A stretch of 64,000 nucleotides of DNA, taken from the NCBI RefSeq assembly GCF_006094395.1, contig NZ_CP035291.1, positions 1,860,001-1,924,000 of the forward strand. Direction: 5' to 3'. Origin of the DNA: Staphylococcus haemolyticus (GTDB lineage Bacteria; Bacillota; Bacilli; Staphylococcales; Staphylococcaceae). The notes beneath the pieces were generated by a model. That model was not told where the DNA came from and made no database searches. It worked only from the letters and a program-made list of their open reading frames with translations. Made by a program: the position numbers and the translations under genes. This document shows positions 38,152 through 48,003 of this stretch, piece by piece (position 1 is the stretch's first letter; each line of letters starts with the position of its first letter).

Positions 38152-38957
38152 CGTCCATCTTCACTTTCAATGAATGAATCATGTACTCTTTTCCAAAATG
38201 GGAAAGGTCTAAATCTAGCAAAACGCACTTTCTCATTAGCCACTCTAAACTGAATACCATTGACATTTTTATGTTTTAAACTAACATGATCAATTGTTGT
38301 TAAAATGGTATCGTGATTAACAGGTGTGATTAAACATGTATGATGCTTTGGCAAAACAAGTGGTGAACCCACTGTTCTAAATACTCTATTATTGATAGAG
38401 GCTATTTCTGCAATCTGCATAGCTTCAAGTGAGGGATGTATTAGTGCTCCACCTAATGCCTTATTATAAGCAGTTGAACCTGAAGGGGTTGATATACATA
38501 AACCGTCACCTCTAAAACGTTCAAATTGCTTACCACGAATGCCCACATCAACTACAAGTGTTGAACCATTTTCCGTTTTCATTGTTGCTTCATTTAAAGC
38601 TAAATAACGTGTTTCATAACCATTATCATTGTATCTGACAATAATTTCTAATAATGGATATTCAATGACTTGAAATTCAGAGTTATTAATTTCAATAATT
38701 AATTTCTCAACTTCATGAGGTAACCAATCAGCATAAAAACCTAAATGTCCTGTATGTACACCTACAAATGCCACTTGAGAAAGCATGTGGCTGTATTGAT
38801 GAAAGGCTTGTAATAAAGTTCCATCTCCACCTACCGAAATAACAATTTCTGGATTAACGGCATCTTCTACCATGTGGAAATCTTTCATATGATTTATCAT
38901 TTTATGCTTTAATGCATTGGATTTTGAATCACCTTTAGACAAGATAGTATAACGCAT
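38148..38957 (-). CDS. nadK: NAD kinase
   Basis: This enzyme phosphorylates NAD to NADP. The 269-residue length equals that of the S. aureus enzyme. [11 protein letters not shown] (the GGDGT motif with catalytic Asp) lies near residue 45, LNEATMK (NE motif) near 122, and [14 protein letters not shown] near 150. The ATG at 38955-38957 is chosen with GAGG seven bases upstream; a GTG two codons earlier touches that site. It lies 12 bp after relQ and overlaps the pseudouridine synthase, as in the conserved yjbM-yjbN-yjbO order. Confidence 0.96.
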   Translation of the reverse strand: MRYTILSKGDSKSNALKHKMINHMKDFHMVEDAVNPEIVISVGGDGTLLQAFHQYSHMLSQVAFVGVHTGHLGFYADWLPHEVEKLIIEINNSEFQVIEYPLLEIIVRYNDNGYETRYLALNEATMKTENGSTLVVDVGIRGKQFERFRGDGLCISTPSGSTAYNKALGGALIHPSLEAMQIAEIASINNRVFRTVGSPLVLPKHHTCLITPVNHDTILTTIDHVSLKHKNVNGIQFRVANEKVRFARFRPFPFWKRVHDSFIESEDGR

Positions 38958-38969
38958 CCCCACACCTCA

Positions 38970-39599
38970 TTAGTCATGTTTTTTTGCACGTTTTTGAGAA
39001 TAATATTTCTGTGCTTCTTGAATTTCATCTTTAATCTCAGACATCTCTTCATCTAGAAGATATGCCGCTTCAGCTGCACGCTCAAGACGATGCTGAATTT
39101 CCGCTGGATAATCCCCGTCATATTTATATCTTAATGTATGTTCAATTGTAGCCCAGAAATTCATTGCTAATGTTCGTATTTGTATTTCCGCTAAAATGGC
39201 TTTCTGACCGTTTAATGTTTCAATTGGATATTCAATAATCACATGATATGAACGATAACCACTTTGTTTTGTGTTATTGATGTAGTCACGTTCCTCAATC
39301 ACTTTGAAATCTTGTCGTTGTCTCAGCATATTAACAACCACATCGATATCGTCCACAAATTGACACATCATTCTAAGACCAGCAATGTCGTACATCTCTT
39401 CACGTAGTCTATCAAACGGTATACCCCTTTTATTCGCCTTATCAATAATACTCGTAATTGGTTTTACTCGACCAGTAACGAATTCAATGGGTGAAGCATC
39501 TTCTCCAACTTCATATTGCTTACGCAAACCTTTTAATTTTACCTTTAATTCATCAACGGCTTGTTTATATGGTGTTAAAAATTGATCCCATTGATTCAT
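38970..39599 (-). CDS. relQ: Small alarmone synthetase RelQ
   Basis: RelQ (YjbM) makes (p)ppGpp from GTP/GDP and ATP without a hydrolase domain. The 209-residue length fits. Signature pieces are YDIAGLRMMCQFVDD near residue 67, SGYRSYHVIIEYP near 113 and AEIQIRTLAMNFWATIEH near 136. It is a homotetramer in relatives, induced by cell-wall stress. Start after AGCGGAGTGAAACAAT. It sits at the head of relQ-nadK-rluD. Confidence 0.96.
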   Translation of the reverse strand: MNQWDQFLTPYKQAVDELKVKLKGLRKQYEVGEDASPIEFVTGRVKPITSIIDKANKRGIPFDRLREEMYDIAGLRMMCQFVDDIDVVVNMLRQRQDFKVIEERDYINNTKQSGYRSYHVIIEYPIETLNGQKAILAEIQIRTLAMNFWATIEHTLRYKYDGDYPAEIQHRLERAAEAAYLLDEEMSEIKDEIQEAQKYYSQKRAKKHD

Positions 39600-39615
39600 A
39601 TTGTTTCACTCCGCT

Positions 39616-39963
39616 TCACTTTAGGTCAAAAGTTTCTTCAACAGCTGAAACAAACTCCTTACCATAGTTATTATTTCCTTCAACATTCTCAAGTATGTAA
39701 TCTAATTCCTCTTGAAAATGTTCTAAAACCAAGTCATCGTTTACTATTAGTTTCTTGCCTCTATTCTCATGCAACATGGACCATGTTTCTTGAACGAAAA
39801 TCAAGTAATCATATGATTGTCCGTCATCTAATAAGTAGGCAAATCCGTAATTATCACTATCAACAAGCATTTGCCCTACTTCTACTAATCCATCAGTTGG
39901 ATCTTCTGAGTAGCAATAAATGCCATCATCTTTAATTTTAATTTCATTTACATAAATACGCAT
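39616..39963 (-). CDS. UPF0738 family protein (YjbL-like)
   Basis: This is a 115-residue acidic cytoplasmic protein with no known role. Its start [20 protein letters not shown] and the motif [20 protein letters not shown] match the UPF0738 family. It lies 16 bp upstream of relQ on the same strand (yjbL-yjbM order of Bacillus), so it is probably in the same operon. Start after AATAAGGAGGAACAAGC. Confidence 0.85.
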   Translation of the reverse strand: MRIYVNEIKIKDDGIYCYSEDPTDGLVEVGQMLVDSDNYGFAYLLDDGQSYDYLIFVQETWSMLHENRGKKLIVNDDLVLEHFQEELDYILENVEGNNNYGKEFVSAVEETFDLK

Positions 39964-40208
39964 GCTTGTTCCTCCTTATTATTCTTTATTAGTTTAACAT
40001 AATTTAACTGTATAACACACGTTTGAAATGCACTTCTTACTCGTCTATCCACTATTGAATGAAGCTCATTATGTCGTGACAAATCAAATCATTTTATAAA
40101 CTATACTTAAGTACTCAGATTTACCTTTTCATTCATATATAATTACTTTAAATATTTATATAACTCAGTCATAATGAATTACAATAAATGGATTTAGAGG
40201 TGCAAATT

Positions 40209-40790
40209 ATGGCGACGAATAATGAAATAGAATTTAAACAATTACTAAGTAAAGATGTATACGATAAATTTAAATATACTTTTTTTGAAGATAAAGAACC
40301 TTTTATTCAAATAAACTACTATATTGATACTCCTAACTTCACATTGCGAGATCATAAATCCGCATTACGAATCCGAGTTAAAAACGACACATATGAAATG
40401 ACCTTAAAAGTGCCCGCCGACGTAGGTTTGATGGAATATAATCATATGGTTAAACATATACCTAAAACAGGTGATGTAATATTTAATAACTCACTACCAG
40501 AAGATATACGAGAAATTGTCGAATCATACGGTATTAATGACAACGAATTAACTATATTAGGCGCATTGAGAACAGCTCGTTTAGAAACAAACTATAAAAA
40601 TGAATTGTTAGTATTAGATCGAAGTGATTATTTCGACAAAGTTGATTATGAGTTAGAATTTGAAGTTACTGACTATAACAATGGTTTGAAAAAATTTCAT
40701 AGTTTATTAGAAGAATTTAATCTTGAGCACACCGTACCTAACAATAAAGTTCAACGTTTCTTTGACTATAAGAATCAAATTGACAAGTAG
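40209..40790 (+). CDS. CYTH-domain protein (YjbK-like)
   Basis: This 193-residue CYTH (triphosphate tunnel) protein carries the ExExK signature as NEIEFKQLL at residues 5-13, followed by YIDTPNFTLRDHKSALRIR and DYELEFEV. Such enzymes hydrolyse tripolyphosphate or other triphosphates with divalent metal; the substrate here is unknown. The ATG at 40209 with GAGGTG upstream is preferred over an in-frame ATG at 40188. It is divergent from the relQ operon, in the conserved yjbK position. Confidence 0.88.
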   Translation: MATNNEIEFKQLLSKDVYDKFKYTFFEDKEPFIQINYYIDTPNFTLRDHKSALRIRVKNDTYEMTLKVPADVGLMEYNHMVKHIPKTGDVIFNNSLPEDIREIVESYGINDNELTILGALRTARLETNYKNELLVLDRSDYFDKVDYELEFEVTDYNNGLKKFHSLLEEFNLEHTVPNNKVQRFFDYKNQIDK

Positions 40791-40877
40791 CAGTACGTCG
40801 CTGTAAAAAGTCAAATTACTTTTAAATGTAAAAATTCATGTTATATTAGTAATATATTAACGGAAATTGGTGATATT

Positions 40878-41243
40878 ATGTCTAAAACGCCATACGATAT
40901 TATAGGTGAAACAGCACTTTATAATATGATTGATCATTTCTATGCTCTAGTTGAGAAAGATGACAGAATCAATCATTTGTTCCCTGGGGATTTTGCCGAA
41001 ACGAGTAGAAAACAAAAGCAATTTCTCACTCAATTTCTAGGTGGACCAAACCTATATACTGAAGAACATGGACATCCGATGTTAAAAAAGAGACATATGG
41101 AATTTAAAATTACAACTTATGAAAGAGATGCATGGTTAGAAAATATGCATACTGCAATAACCGAAGCACAGTTTCCAGCTGGTGTTGGAGAGTATTTATA
41201 TGAACGTTTACGTCTAACCGCTAACCACATGGTAAATTCCTAA
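40878..41243 (+). CDS. Truncated haemoglobin (group II, YjbI-like)
   Basis: This 121-residue 2-on-2 globin binds haem and O2/NO. The family pattern is visible: MIDHFYALVEKDDRINHLFP, then KQFLTQFLGGP, HGHPMLKKRHMEFKI with the proximal His in KRH, and a C-terminal AW-like LENMHTAI. The start is an ATG after GGTGATATT. yjbH follows after 23 bp; the pairing of yjbI and yjbH is conserved in Firmicutes and may link NO or redox sensing to Spx control. Confidence 0.92.
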   Translation: MSKTPYDIIGETALYNMIDHFYALVEKDDRINHLFPGDFAETSRKQKQFLTQFLGGPNLYTEEHGHPMLKKRHMEFKITTYERDAWLENMHTAITEAQFPAGVGEYLYERLRLTANHMVNS

Positions 41244-41266
41244 ATATAATTGAAGGTGAGTAAAAC

Positions 41267-42064
41267 ATGGCTGAAGAACTAAAAATTGTAGACAATAGAA
41301 GTCGTGAAGATGCTAATCTGTCACCTGTAAATAAAATTGAAATTTATTCATTTTTTGATCCATTTAATACAGATTGCTTTAAATTATCAGCGATTATTTC
41401 TAAATTAAGAATTGAATATAATCAATATATCCGTATCAGACATATTCTAAACCCTTCATTGAAAGTACTTACTAAGTGCCAAGCGCAAAGTACATCTGAT
41501 TTTGATAATATCGCCTTAGCTTATAAAGCGGCTGAATTACAAGGTCGTTTAAGAGCGGAACGTTTCATCCATTTAATGCAAAATGAAATTATTCCTAAGA
41601 AGGATATTATTACGGAAGAAATGATTTGTGACTGCATCATTAATGCAGGTTTAGATTACAATGAATTCAAAGAAGATTTACAAAAAAGCAAATTAACCGA
41701 AAGTTTAAAAATAGATTTACACATTGCTCGAGAAATGGAAATTGAGCAAGCACCTTCACTCGTATTTTTCAGTGAAGATGTTCATGAGGAAGGCCTGAAA
41801 GTAGAAGGATTATATCCATATCACATTTACACATATATTATTAATGAATTAATGGGTACGCCTATTGAAAAAAATCTTCCACCTAAAATTGAGCATTATA
41901 TTCAAAAGAAACAACTCGTTACTATGGAAGAACTATTGACCATATATGAGTGGCCCGAAAAGTTAATGACAAAAGAACTTAAGAAATTAGCGTTACAACA
42001 AAAAGTAGAAAAACTTCAATATCCTGAAGGAGATTTTTGGCAATCAAAAATGCCTAGAATATAG
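41267..42064 (+). CDS. yjbH: YjbH, Spx proteolysis adaptor
   Basis: YjbH delivers Spx to ClpXP. It is 265 residues with a DsbA-like thioredoxin fold at the N-terminus: IYSFFDPFNTDCFKLSAI (only one Cys in the would-be CxxC), followed by IRIRHILNPSLKVLTKC and QAPSLVFFSEDVHEEGLK. Very close to the S. aureus protein as I remember it. In S. aureus loss of YjbH raises Spx and alters disulphide stress and beta-lactam tolerance. Start after GAAGGTGAGTAAAAC; the spx gene is at 46326-46721. Confidence 0.94.
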   Translation: MAEELKIVDNRSREDANLSPVNKIEIYSFFDPFNTDCFKLSAIISKLRIEYNQYIRIRHILNPSLKVLTKCQAQSTSDFDNIALAYKAAELQGRLRAERFIHLMQNEIIPKKDIITEEMICDCIINAGLDYNEFKEDLQKSKLTESLKIDLHIAREMEIEQAPSLVFFSEDVHEEGLKVEGLYPYHIYTYIINELMGTPIEKNLPPKIEHYIQKKQLVTMEELLTIYEWPEKLMTKELKKLALQQKVEKLQYPEGDFWQSKMPRI

Positions 42065-42077
42065 GATAGCTAACAAT

Positions 42078-42124
42078 AGCCATTCAATGATGATTATATT
42101 CATGCATTGGGTGGCTTGTTTTTG
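42078..42124 (+). terminator. yjbH terminator
   Basis: AGCCATTCAATG pairs imperfectly with CATTGGGTGGCT, followed by TGTTTTTG. Confidence 0.65.
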
Positions 42125-42272
42125 TGTACACATCAATTTAAGGTTGAACGACTCTGTTTCTATTATTGTTATATAAATCAATTGCAATGTATAGTAGTGG
42201 CGTCGAAGTACAATGAAAAATTTATATACAATGAGGAATTCATTGATAGTGGTAGTTATTAAAAAAGAGTAT

Positions 42273-42372
42273 AAAAAAACGCCGTGTCTGATTACACGAC
42301 GCTAAACAAAGGGGATGGGAGAAATTTTTCACTTCAAACAAAGGGGTATGTTTGTTATGTGATTAATTTCAT
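42273..42372 (-). ncRNA. rsaE: RsaE (RoxS-type) small regulatory RNA
   Basis: On the minus strand, about 100 nt starting near ATGAAATTAATCACATAACA and ending in a rho-independent hairpin (GCGTCGTGT..ACACGGCG then TTTTTTT). Two C-rich single-stranded motifs typical of RsaE are seen: ACCCCTTTGTTTG and TCTCCCATCCCC with the UCCC seed. It sits between yjbH and pepF, downstream of the latter. RsaE represses TCA-cycle and one-carbon mRNAs by binding their ribosome binding sites and answers to SrrAB/ResDE. A consensus promoter precedes it. Confidence 0.92.
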
Positions 42373-42378
42373 GTTCAT

Positions 42379-42441
42379 AATATAACACGCTAATATAGGT
42401 GTTTCAATATTAAAGACCCCTTATTTTAAAATTGTCACAAA
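42379..42441 (-). promoter_or_regulatory. RsaE promoter and SrrA/ResD-like box
   Basis: On the minus strand TTGAAA (42402-42407) and TATATT (42379-42384) are separated by exactly 17 bp, with the transcript start expected near 42372. Upstream, TTTGTGACAATTTTA (42427-42441) resembles the ResD/SrrA binding motif. Confidence 0.7.
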
Positions 42442-42471
42442 CTTGACATATTGTAAACGGATACAGTCATT

Positions 42472-44280
42472 CTAAGCTTTCATAAGTTTTTCAAAAGTAT
42501 CTAATTTTTGTTCAAAGACCTCACAAGCCTGCTCAATAGGTTCTGGTGAAGTCATATCCACACCGGCATTTTTCAGAATCTCAATTGGATAGTTAGAACT
42601 TCCTTTTTTCAAGAATTCATTAATATATCTTTCAACTGCAGGTTTACCCTCAGTTAAAATTTGATGACTTAAACTTTGAGCTGCACTATATCCAGTAGCA
42701 TATTGATATACATAGTAATTCATATAGAAATGAGGGATTCTTGACCATTCTTTGCTAATATTGTCATCTGTTTCAACAACATCACCAAAGTATTGTTTAT
42801 TCAATTTAGCATATTCATCATTCATACGTGTTGCAGTTAATGGTTCGCCTGCTTCTTCAATTTGATGAATTTTATGTTCGAATTCTGCGAACATAGTCTG
42901 ACGGAATAAAGTCGCTCTGAATCTTTCAAGTTCTTGATTTAATAATAATAAACGACGTTCATCGTCTAAATGTTTATCCATATAATCACTTAGTAATGCT
43001 TCATTACAAGTTGATGCAACTTCAGCAACAAAGATTGAATAATCACTAGAATTAGATGGTTGATGTTTACGACTGAAATAACTATGTGCTGAATGACCAA
43101 ATTCGTGGATAAGCGTATATAAATCAGAGACAGTATCTGACCAATTTAATAAAATGAATGGATTAGTTAAATGTGCACCAGATGAGTAACCACCTGATCG
43201 TTTACCTTTATTTTCATAAACGTCGACCCATCGATTATTCAAACCTTCTTTTACTACATCAAGGTACTCTTCACCCATAGGTTCTAACGCTTTTAACATC
43301 CATTCTTTTGCTTCTTCATAAGGCATTTCAAATTTAACGTCCTTAACCATTGGCGTATATAAATCGTACATTTTCAGCTCATCAACAGCTAATAATTCTT
43401 TTCTTAGTTTCGTGTATCTGTGCAATAATGGTAAATATTTATGCACAGTTTTTACTAAATTATCATAGACTTCTTCTGGTATATGATTATTACTTAACGC
43501 ACGCTCACGAGCTGTTTTATAGTTATGTGTTCGAGCATTAAAGACATTCTTCTTAACTTCCCCTGCTAATGTTGAACCTAGAGTATTATTATAAGCACCG
43601 TAAGCTTTATATAAATTATTATATGCTGATTGACGTAACTCGCGATCATCAGATTCTAAATATTTGATAAAAGTTCCTTGTGTTAATGGATGTTTTTCAC
43701 CATCTTTATCTACTGCATCTTCAAATTCTAAATCTGCATTACTAAACATACCGTACACATTACTTGGTGTAGATAGTGCATCTTGAGCCTCAGTAAGTAA
43801 TCTCTCTTGCTCGGCATCTAAAATGTGTGGTCGTTTTTCATTGATAAGTTTTAAATCAAATTCATAACGTTTTAAGTTGTCATTAGTTTCGATAAATGAT
43901 TGAAGTTTATCTTCATCAATTTGAAGAATTTCTGGTACTAAGAAACTCCATGCGGAACTAATTTTAATTATAAGTTGATGTGCACGTGACTCGAATCCTG
44001 TATATTTATCGTTTGAAGTATCTTGGTCTTGTTTTAAATGTGCATAGACATATACTTTCTCTAGTTTAGTACCAATTTCATCTTCTAATGCAAGCGCATC
44101 ACATAATGTATCAGCGCTATCTGCTAAGTGCCCTTTAAATTGCTCTTCTTTACCTAGATAACCTTCAACCTCTTTTAATGCTTCTTCAAAAGCTTCATCA
44201 TTTTTAAAAATCGTTGTTAAATCCCACGTATCATTTGGATATTTACGTTCTTGCTCTTCTCTTGTTAATTGTTGACTCAT
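42472..44280 (-). CDS. pepF: Oligoendopeptidase F
   Basis: This is a 602-residue M3 zinc peptidase cutting peptides of about 7-17 residues in the cytoplasm. The HExxH site is LIHEFGHSAHSYFS near residue 388, with the third ligand in FVAEVASTCNEALL about 25 residues later. YQYATGYSAAQSL near the C-terminus is a family hallmark. Start after TATAGGAGGTTTACTAT. Between its stop and yjbH lie about 400 bp holding RsaE. Confidence 0.95.
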   Translation of the reverse strand: MSQQLTREEQERKYPNDTWDLTTIFKNDEAFEEALKEVEGYLGKEEQFKGHLADSADTLCDALALEDEIGTKLEKVYVYAHLKQDQDTSNDKYTGFESRAHQLIIKISSAWSFLVPEILQIDEDKLQSFIETNDNLKRYEFDLKLINEKRPHILDAEQERLLTEAQDALSTPSNVYGMFSNADLEFEDAVDKDGEKHPLTQGTFIKYLESDDRELRQSAYNNLYKAYGAYNNTLGSTLAGEVKKNVFNARTHNYKTARERALSNNHIPEEVYDNLVKTVHKYLPLLHRYTKLRKELLAVDELKMYDLYTPMVKDVKFEMPYEEAKEWMLKALEPMGEEYLDVVKEGLNNRWVDVYENKGKRSGGYSSGAHLTNPFILLNWSDTVSDLYTLIHEFGHSAHSYFSRKHQPSNSSDYSIFVAEVASTCNEALLSDYMDKHLDDERRLLLLNQELERFRATLFRQTMFAEFEHKIHQIEEAGEPLTATRMNDEYAKLNKQYFGDVVETDDNISKEWSRIPHFYMNYYVYQYATGYSAAQSLSHQILTEGKPAVERYINEFLKKGSSNYPIEILKNAGVDMTSPEPIEQACEVFEQKLDTFEKLMKA

Positions 44281-44344
44281 ATAGTAAACCTCCTATAATA
44301 ACTAATGTTATAATTTTCTCATTATTCCCTATGAATTGCACGTT

Positions 44345-45304
44345 TTAACTATATTTAATGTAATGATTAATAAGTTCTGAGACAACACAATCCATAGAAA
44401 TAGTGTTAAGGTACATCTGCCTAAATTTAAGAAAGGCTTTTAAACACTGATGTACATCAAACTCTTGTTCATTAAATAATTTAAATTGTAATTGCCACTG
44501 AACTGGATGATTCTCAATATAAAGTTGATAAGGGAATATGTAGCCGAAGTTATGATAAACAGCTTCATCTGTTAATCTTAACTGGTATATTGCGCTTAAC
44601 GATGGTTCAAGGACGGAATTTTTCCTTCTACATTGATTCAAGTAATAATGTATTTCAGATTTAGTTAGCTTGAAAATGTGTTGATATGGCGTAGACATGA
44701 TACTAATCTGATTCACTAATTCGTTGATTTCAATTACTGTTTGTTTTGCGATAAATTGTTTGCCACCAATATGCTGAATTTGACTATATAAAACAACACA
44801 CTTGTTCTTTTGATTCCATACATATAAACACCTATTTATTGGATGTATAAAATGTGCTTGAAATGAATTGAGATATAGTCTCCCCCTATGATATCGACAA
44901 TCTTGAATTAACCAAATGACTTCCATATTCAGCTGTTTAAATCCCTTTGTTCGTTCTATGATCTCTTCAATATCTATTCTAGAAAATTGAATTTCAATTA
45001 CGTATTTTGAATTCACTAGTATGTCTGGGTATTGTTGAATAGTTGGACAATAAGGTTCAATTTGAACGCGATAATGTAGTTGTGATAACATCTTCGCAAT
45101 AAAACACTTTACAAAGTAATGTTGTTCGGATTCTTGTTTTGCACAATAACATACGCTATCAACCTTATGCGCGAAATGCGGGATATTTTTTGTGCCACAC
45201 TTTAATAGTAGTTGTGAGCTACAATGCGGACAAAAATAGCTGTCCTGTTTCTTTGCACGATGTGCATATACTTGCTCGCCTTGTTGATTTATAGCGATTA
45301 ACAT
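44345..45304 (-). CDS. coiA: Competence protein CoiA
   Basis: CoiA is a 319-residue competence protein that acts at recombination of incoming DNA in streptococci. The N-terminal zinc-finger-like part has YFCPHCSSQLLLKCGTKNIPHF, and the nuclease-like middle has KCFIAKMLSQLHYRVQIEPYC, PDILVNSKYVIEIQFSR with a PD-(D/E)xK pattern (Asp, then Glu-Ile-Gln). The ATG at 45302-45304 (product MLIAINQQGEQ) has GAGGTGA nine bases upstream. It lies between mecA and pepF as in other staphylococci. Confidence 0.93.
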   Translation of the reverse strand: MLIAINQQGEQVYAHRAKKQDSYFCPHCSSQLLLKCGTKNIPHFAHKVDSVCYCAKQESEQHYFVKCFIAKMLSQLHYRVQIEPYCPTIQQYPDILVNSKYVIEIQFSRIDIEEIIERTKGFKQLNMEVIWLIQDCRYHRGRLYLNSFQAHFIHPINRCLYVWNQKNKCVVLYSQIQHIGGKQFIAKQTVIEINELVNQISIMSTPYQHIFKLTKSEIHYYLNQCRRKNSVLEPSLSAIYQLRLTDEAVYHNFGYIFPYQLYIENHPVQWQLQFKLFNEQEFDVHQCLKAFLKFRQMYLNTISMDCVVSELINHYIKYS

Positions 45305-45367
45305 AAATTTCACTCACCTCATAAGATTAAACGTATGAAATGGTGATTTTACTTCTCAACACAAAAA

Positions 45368-45393
45368 ACCGAAGCAATATTCATTGCCTCGGT
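45368..45393 (-). terminator. mecA terminator
   Basis: ACCGAAGCAAT pairs with ATTGCCTCGGT with one mismatch around a 4-base loop; TTTTTTGTG follows on the minus strand. Confidence 0.85.
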
Positions 45394-45404
45394 AAAAACT
45401 TTCA

Positions 45405-46127
45405 TTATTCAACTGTGTCTGGGAAATAACGTCTCACTTGAGCAGTTACATTATGACTCATAATAATCTTAGCATAATCATTTAAGTATACTTCAGTTTT
45501 ATCTGTTGGATATGCAAACTCTAACACCTGACTATAACTATCGTTAATCATTTCTTGACTGACTGATTCATCAAAGTGAATAGCATAGTAATATTTATTG
45601 TCATTCATATATAATAAATCTTCAAATTCATCAGTTGATAAATTATGGTGATATGCATAACTAATAACTTGCTCTAAATCATCAAATTTAACGATAACTG
45701 TTCTTATGTTCGGACGTTGTTTCGTTTGTTTTTGTTCAGACTTATGAGAGTGCTTTTGTTGTTGTGCTCTTTGTTCGAATAAATCTTCAATGCTCTCTTC
45801 ATTTTCTAATGTATTTGCAAGTAATTCGTTAACTTGTTCTTCAAATTGCTCGTTTGCATCTTCATCAGACATATTCATAGCTTCTTCATTTTTAGATTTA
45901 GAAATCGTAACTTCCACACCTTTTTCAAAGGCATGTACTTGTATCCAAAGAGGCCCTTCAACTACGAAGTCTTCTTCTTCATTGATTTCATCCATCATTG
46001 ACCAGAAGAATTCTTCGCCTCTTTTACGGTTAGTCCATAAATCTTCTCGACTGAATCCTCTAGCTTCAATATCACTATAAGTTATAAATAATTTGACTGT
46101 TGTGTCATCAACGCGTTCTATTCTCAT
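45405..46127 (-). CDS. mecA: ClpCP adaptor protein MecA
   Basis: This 240-residue adaptor activates ClpC and brings substrates such as ComK to ClpCP. It is unrelated to the methicillin-resistance gene of the same name. The N-terminal substrate-binding domain is MRIERVDDTTVKLFITYSD to about residue 82, an acidic Gln/Glu-rich linker (90-140) follows, and the C-terminal ClpC-binding domain starts at about 145 (TVIVKFDDLEQVISYAYH). Start after AAGGAGTGAGATGAT. Its presumed target comK is at 10758-11342. Confidence 0.95.
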   Translation of the reverse strand: MRIERVDDTTVKLFITYSDIEARGFSREDLWTNRKRGEEFFWSMMDEINEEEDFVVEGPLWIQVHAFEKGVEVTISKSKNEEAMNMSDEDANEQFEEQVNELLANTLENEESIEDLFEQRAQQQKHSHKSEQKQTKQRPNIRTVIVKFDDLEQVISYAYHHNLSTDEFEDLLYMNDNKYYYAIHFDESVSQEMINDSYSQVLEFAYPTDKTEVYLNDYAKIIMSHNVTAQVRRYFPDTVE

Positions 46128-46267
46128 ATCATCTCACTCCTTACAGTCGATGAATAGTAACCATATTGTATTAGAACGTGGTGGAAATTACAATTTATTT
46201 GTTTGATTAAATTTAACTATTTTACGATCGTTATATATACTAACATATTCCCTTTTTGAGTTACAAA

Positions 46268-46292
46268 AAACAGCACTAAAATAGTGCTGTTT
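46268..46292 (-). terminator. spx terminator
   Basis: AAACAGCACT pairs with AGTGCTGTTT around a 5-base loop, with a T-run following on the minus strand (TTTTTTGTAA). Confidence 0.9.
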
Positions 46293-46325
46293 CATATTAT
46301 TATAATCTTCAATTAAATTTTAAAA

Positions 46326-46721
46326 TTAATCAACAAGACGTTGCGCTTCTTGTAATTGGAAAGTACGAACCTTTCTAGGTAAGAAACGTCTAATTTCATC
46401 TTCGTTATAGCCAACCTGTAAACGTTTTTCATCTAGAATAATTGGACGACGTAATAGTCCTGGATTATCTTGAATGATCGCATAAAGATCTTGTAGTGGT
46501 AAAGAATCAATATCAACATTTAATTTTTGGTATGTTTTAGAACGAGTAGAAATAATCTCGTCAGTACCGTCTTCAGTCATTTTTAAAATTTGTTTGATTT
46601 CATCAATTGTTAAATGTTCAGAAAAAATGTTACGCTCCGTATATGGAATGTCATGTTCTTGTAACCATGCTTTCGCTTTACGGCAAGATGTGCAACTTGG
46701 TGAAGTAAATAATGTTACCAT
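46326..46721 (-). CDS. spx: Transcriptional regulator Spx
   Basis: Spx binds RNA polymerase alpha and redirects it to thiol-stress genes such as trxB. The 131-residue ArsC-like protein has its redox pair Cys10-Thr-Ser-Cys13 (SPSCTSCRK), RSKTYQKLN with the Arg-Ser-Lys typical of Spx, and [11 protein letters not shown]. The ATG at 46719-46721 has GGAG upstream and gives the standard 131 residues. It is degraded by ClpXP through YjbH. It is followed by a strong terminator, so it is monocistronic. Confidence 0.96.
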   Translation of the reverse strand: MVTLFTSPSCTSCRKAKAWLQEHDIPYTERNIFSEHLTIDEIKQILKMTEDGTDEIISTRSKTYQKLNVDIDSLPLQDLYAIIQDNPGLLRRPIILDEKRLQVGYNEDEIRRFLPRKVRTFQLQEAQRLVD

Positions 46722-46812
46722 ACATCTCACTCTCCTATTGAATGAATATTATTCATTATTTTTGAATTTATTGATTAAGAAATGTTAATTTATTTAGTCC
46801 TCTTAACCTTAC

Positions 46813-46837
46813 AATGTTAGTATAACCAACTAACATT
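46813..46837. repeat. Perfect inverted repeat upstream of spx
   Basis: AATGTTAGT and ACTAACATT flank a 7-base loop about 90-115 bp upstream of the spx start, in the spx/trpS divergent region. It could be an operator or a 5'-leader hairpin. The rest of 46722-47009 shows AT-rich sequence and the trpS promoter. Confidence 0.45.
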
Positions 46838-46940
46838 AAAATTAAATGAGAAAATCCTAATTTTTCTGAGAAATCTCAAATTTTCTAAAAACCTAAATTT
46901 AAAGGCTTAGAATTAACGTATAACTACATACTAACATAAC

Positions 46941-46968
46941 TTACATTTTAAAGAAATACTGTTATAAT
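46941..46968 (+). promoter_or_regulatory. trpS promoter
   Basis: TTACAT (46941-46946) and TATAAT (46963-46968) lie 16 bp apart, about 40 bp before the trpS start. No T-box leader is visible in the short region. Confidence 0.55.
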
Positions 46969-47000
46969 TTAAATAATATGAATTAAAACTAAGAAAGTAG

Positions 47001-47999
<999 letters not shown>

Positions 48000-48003
48000 T
48001 ACA

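Noticed and set aside
42290-42360. CRISPR-like or direct repeats (CAAACAAAGGGG twice)
   Set aside because: Only two short copies occur and they are the C-rich motifs of RsaE on the other strand.
45405-46127. Gene named mecA as a methicillin-resistance or SCC signal
   Set aside because: The product is the 240-residue ClpC adaptor, with no penicillin-binding domain. No ccr or SCC genes are present.
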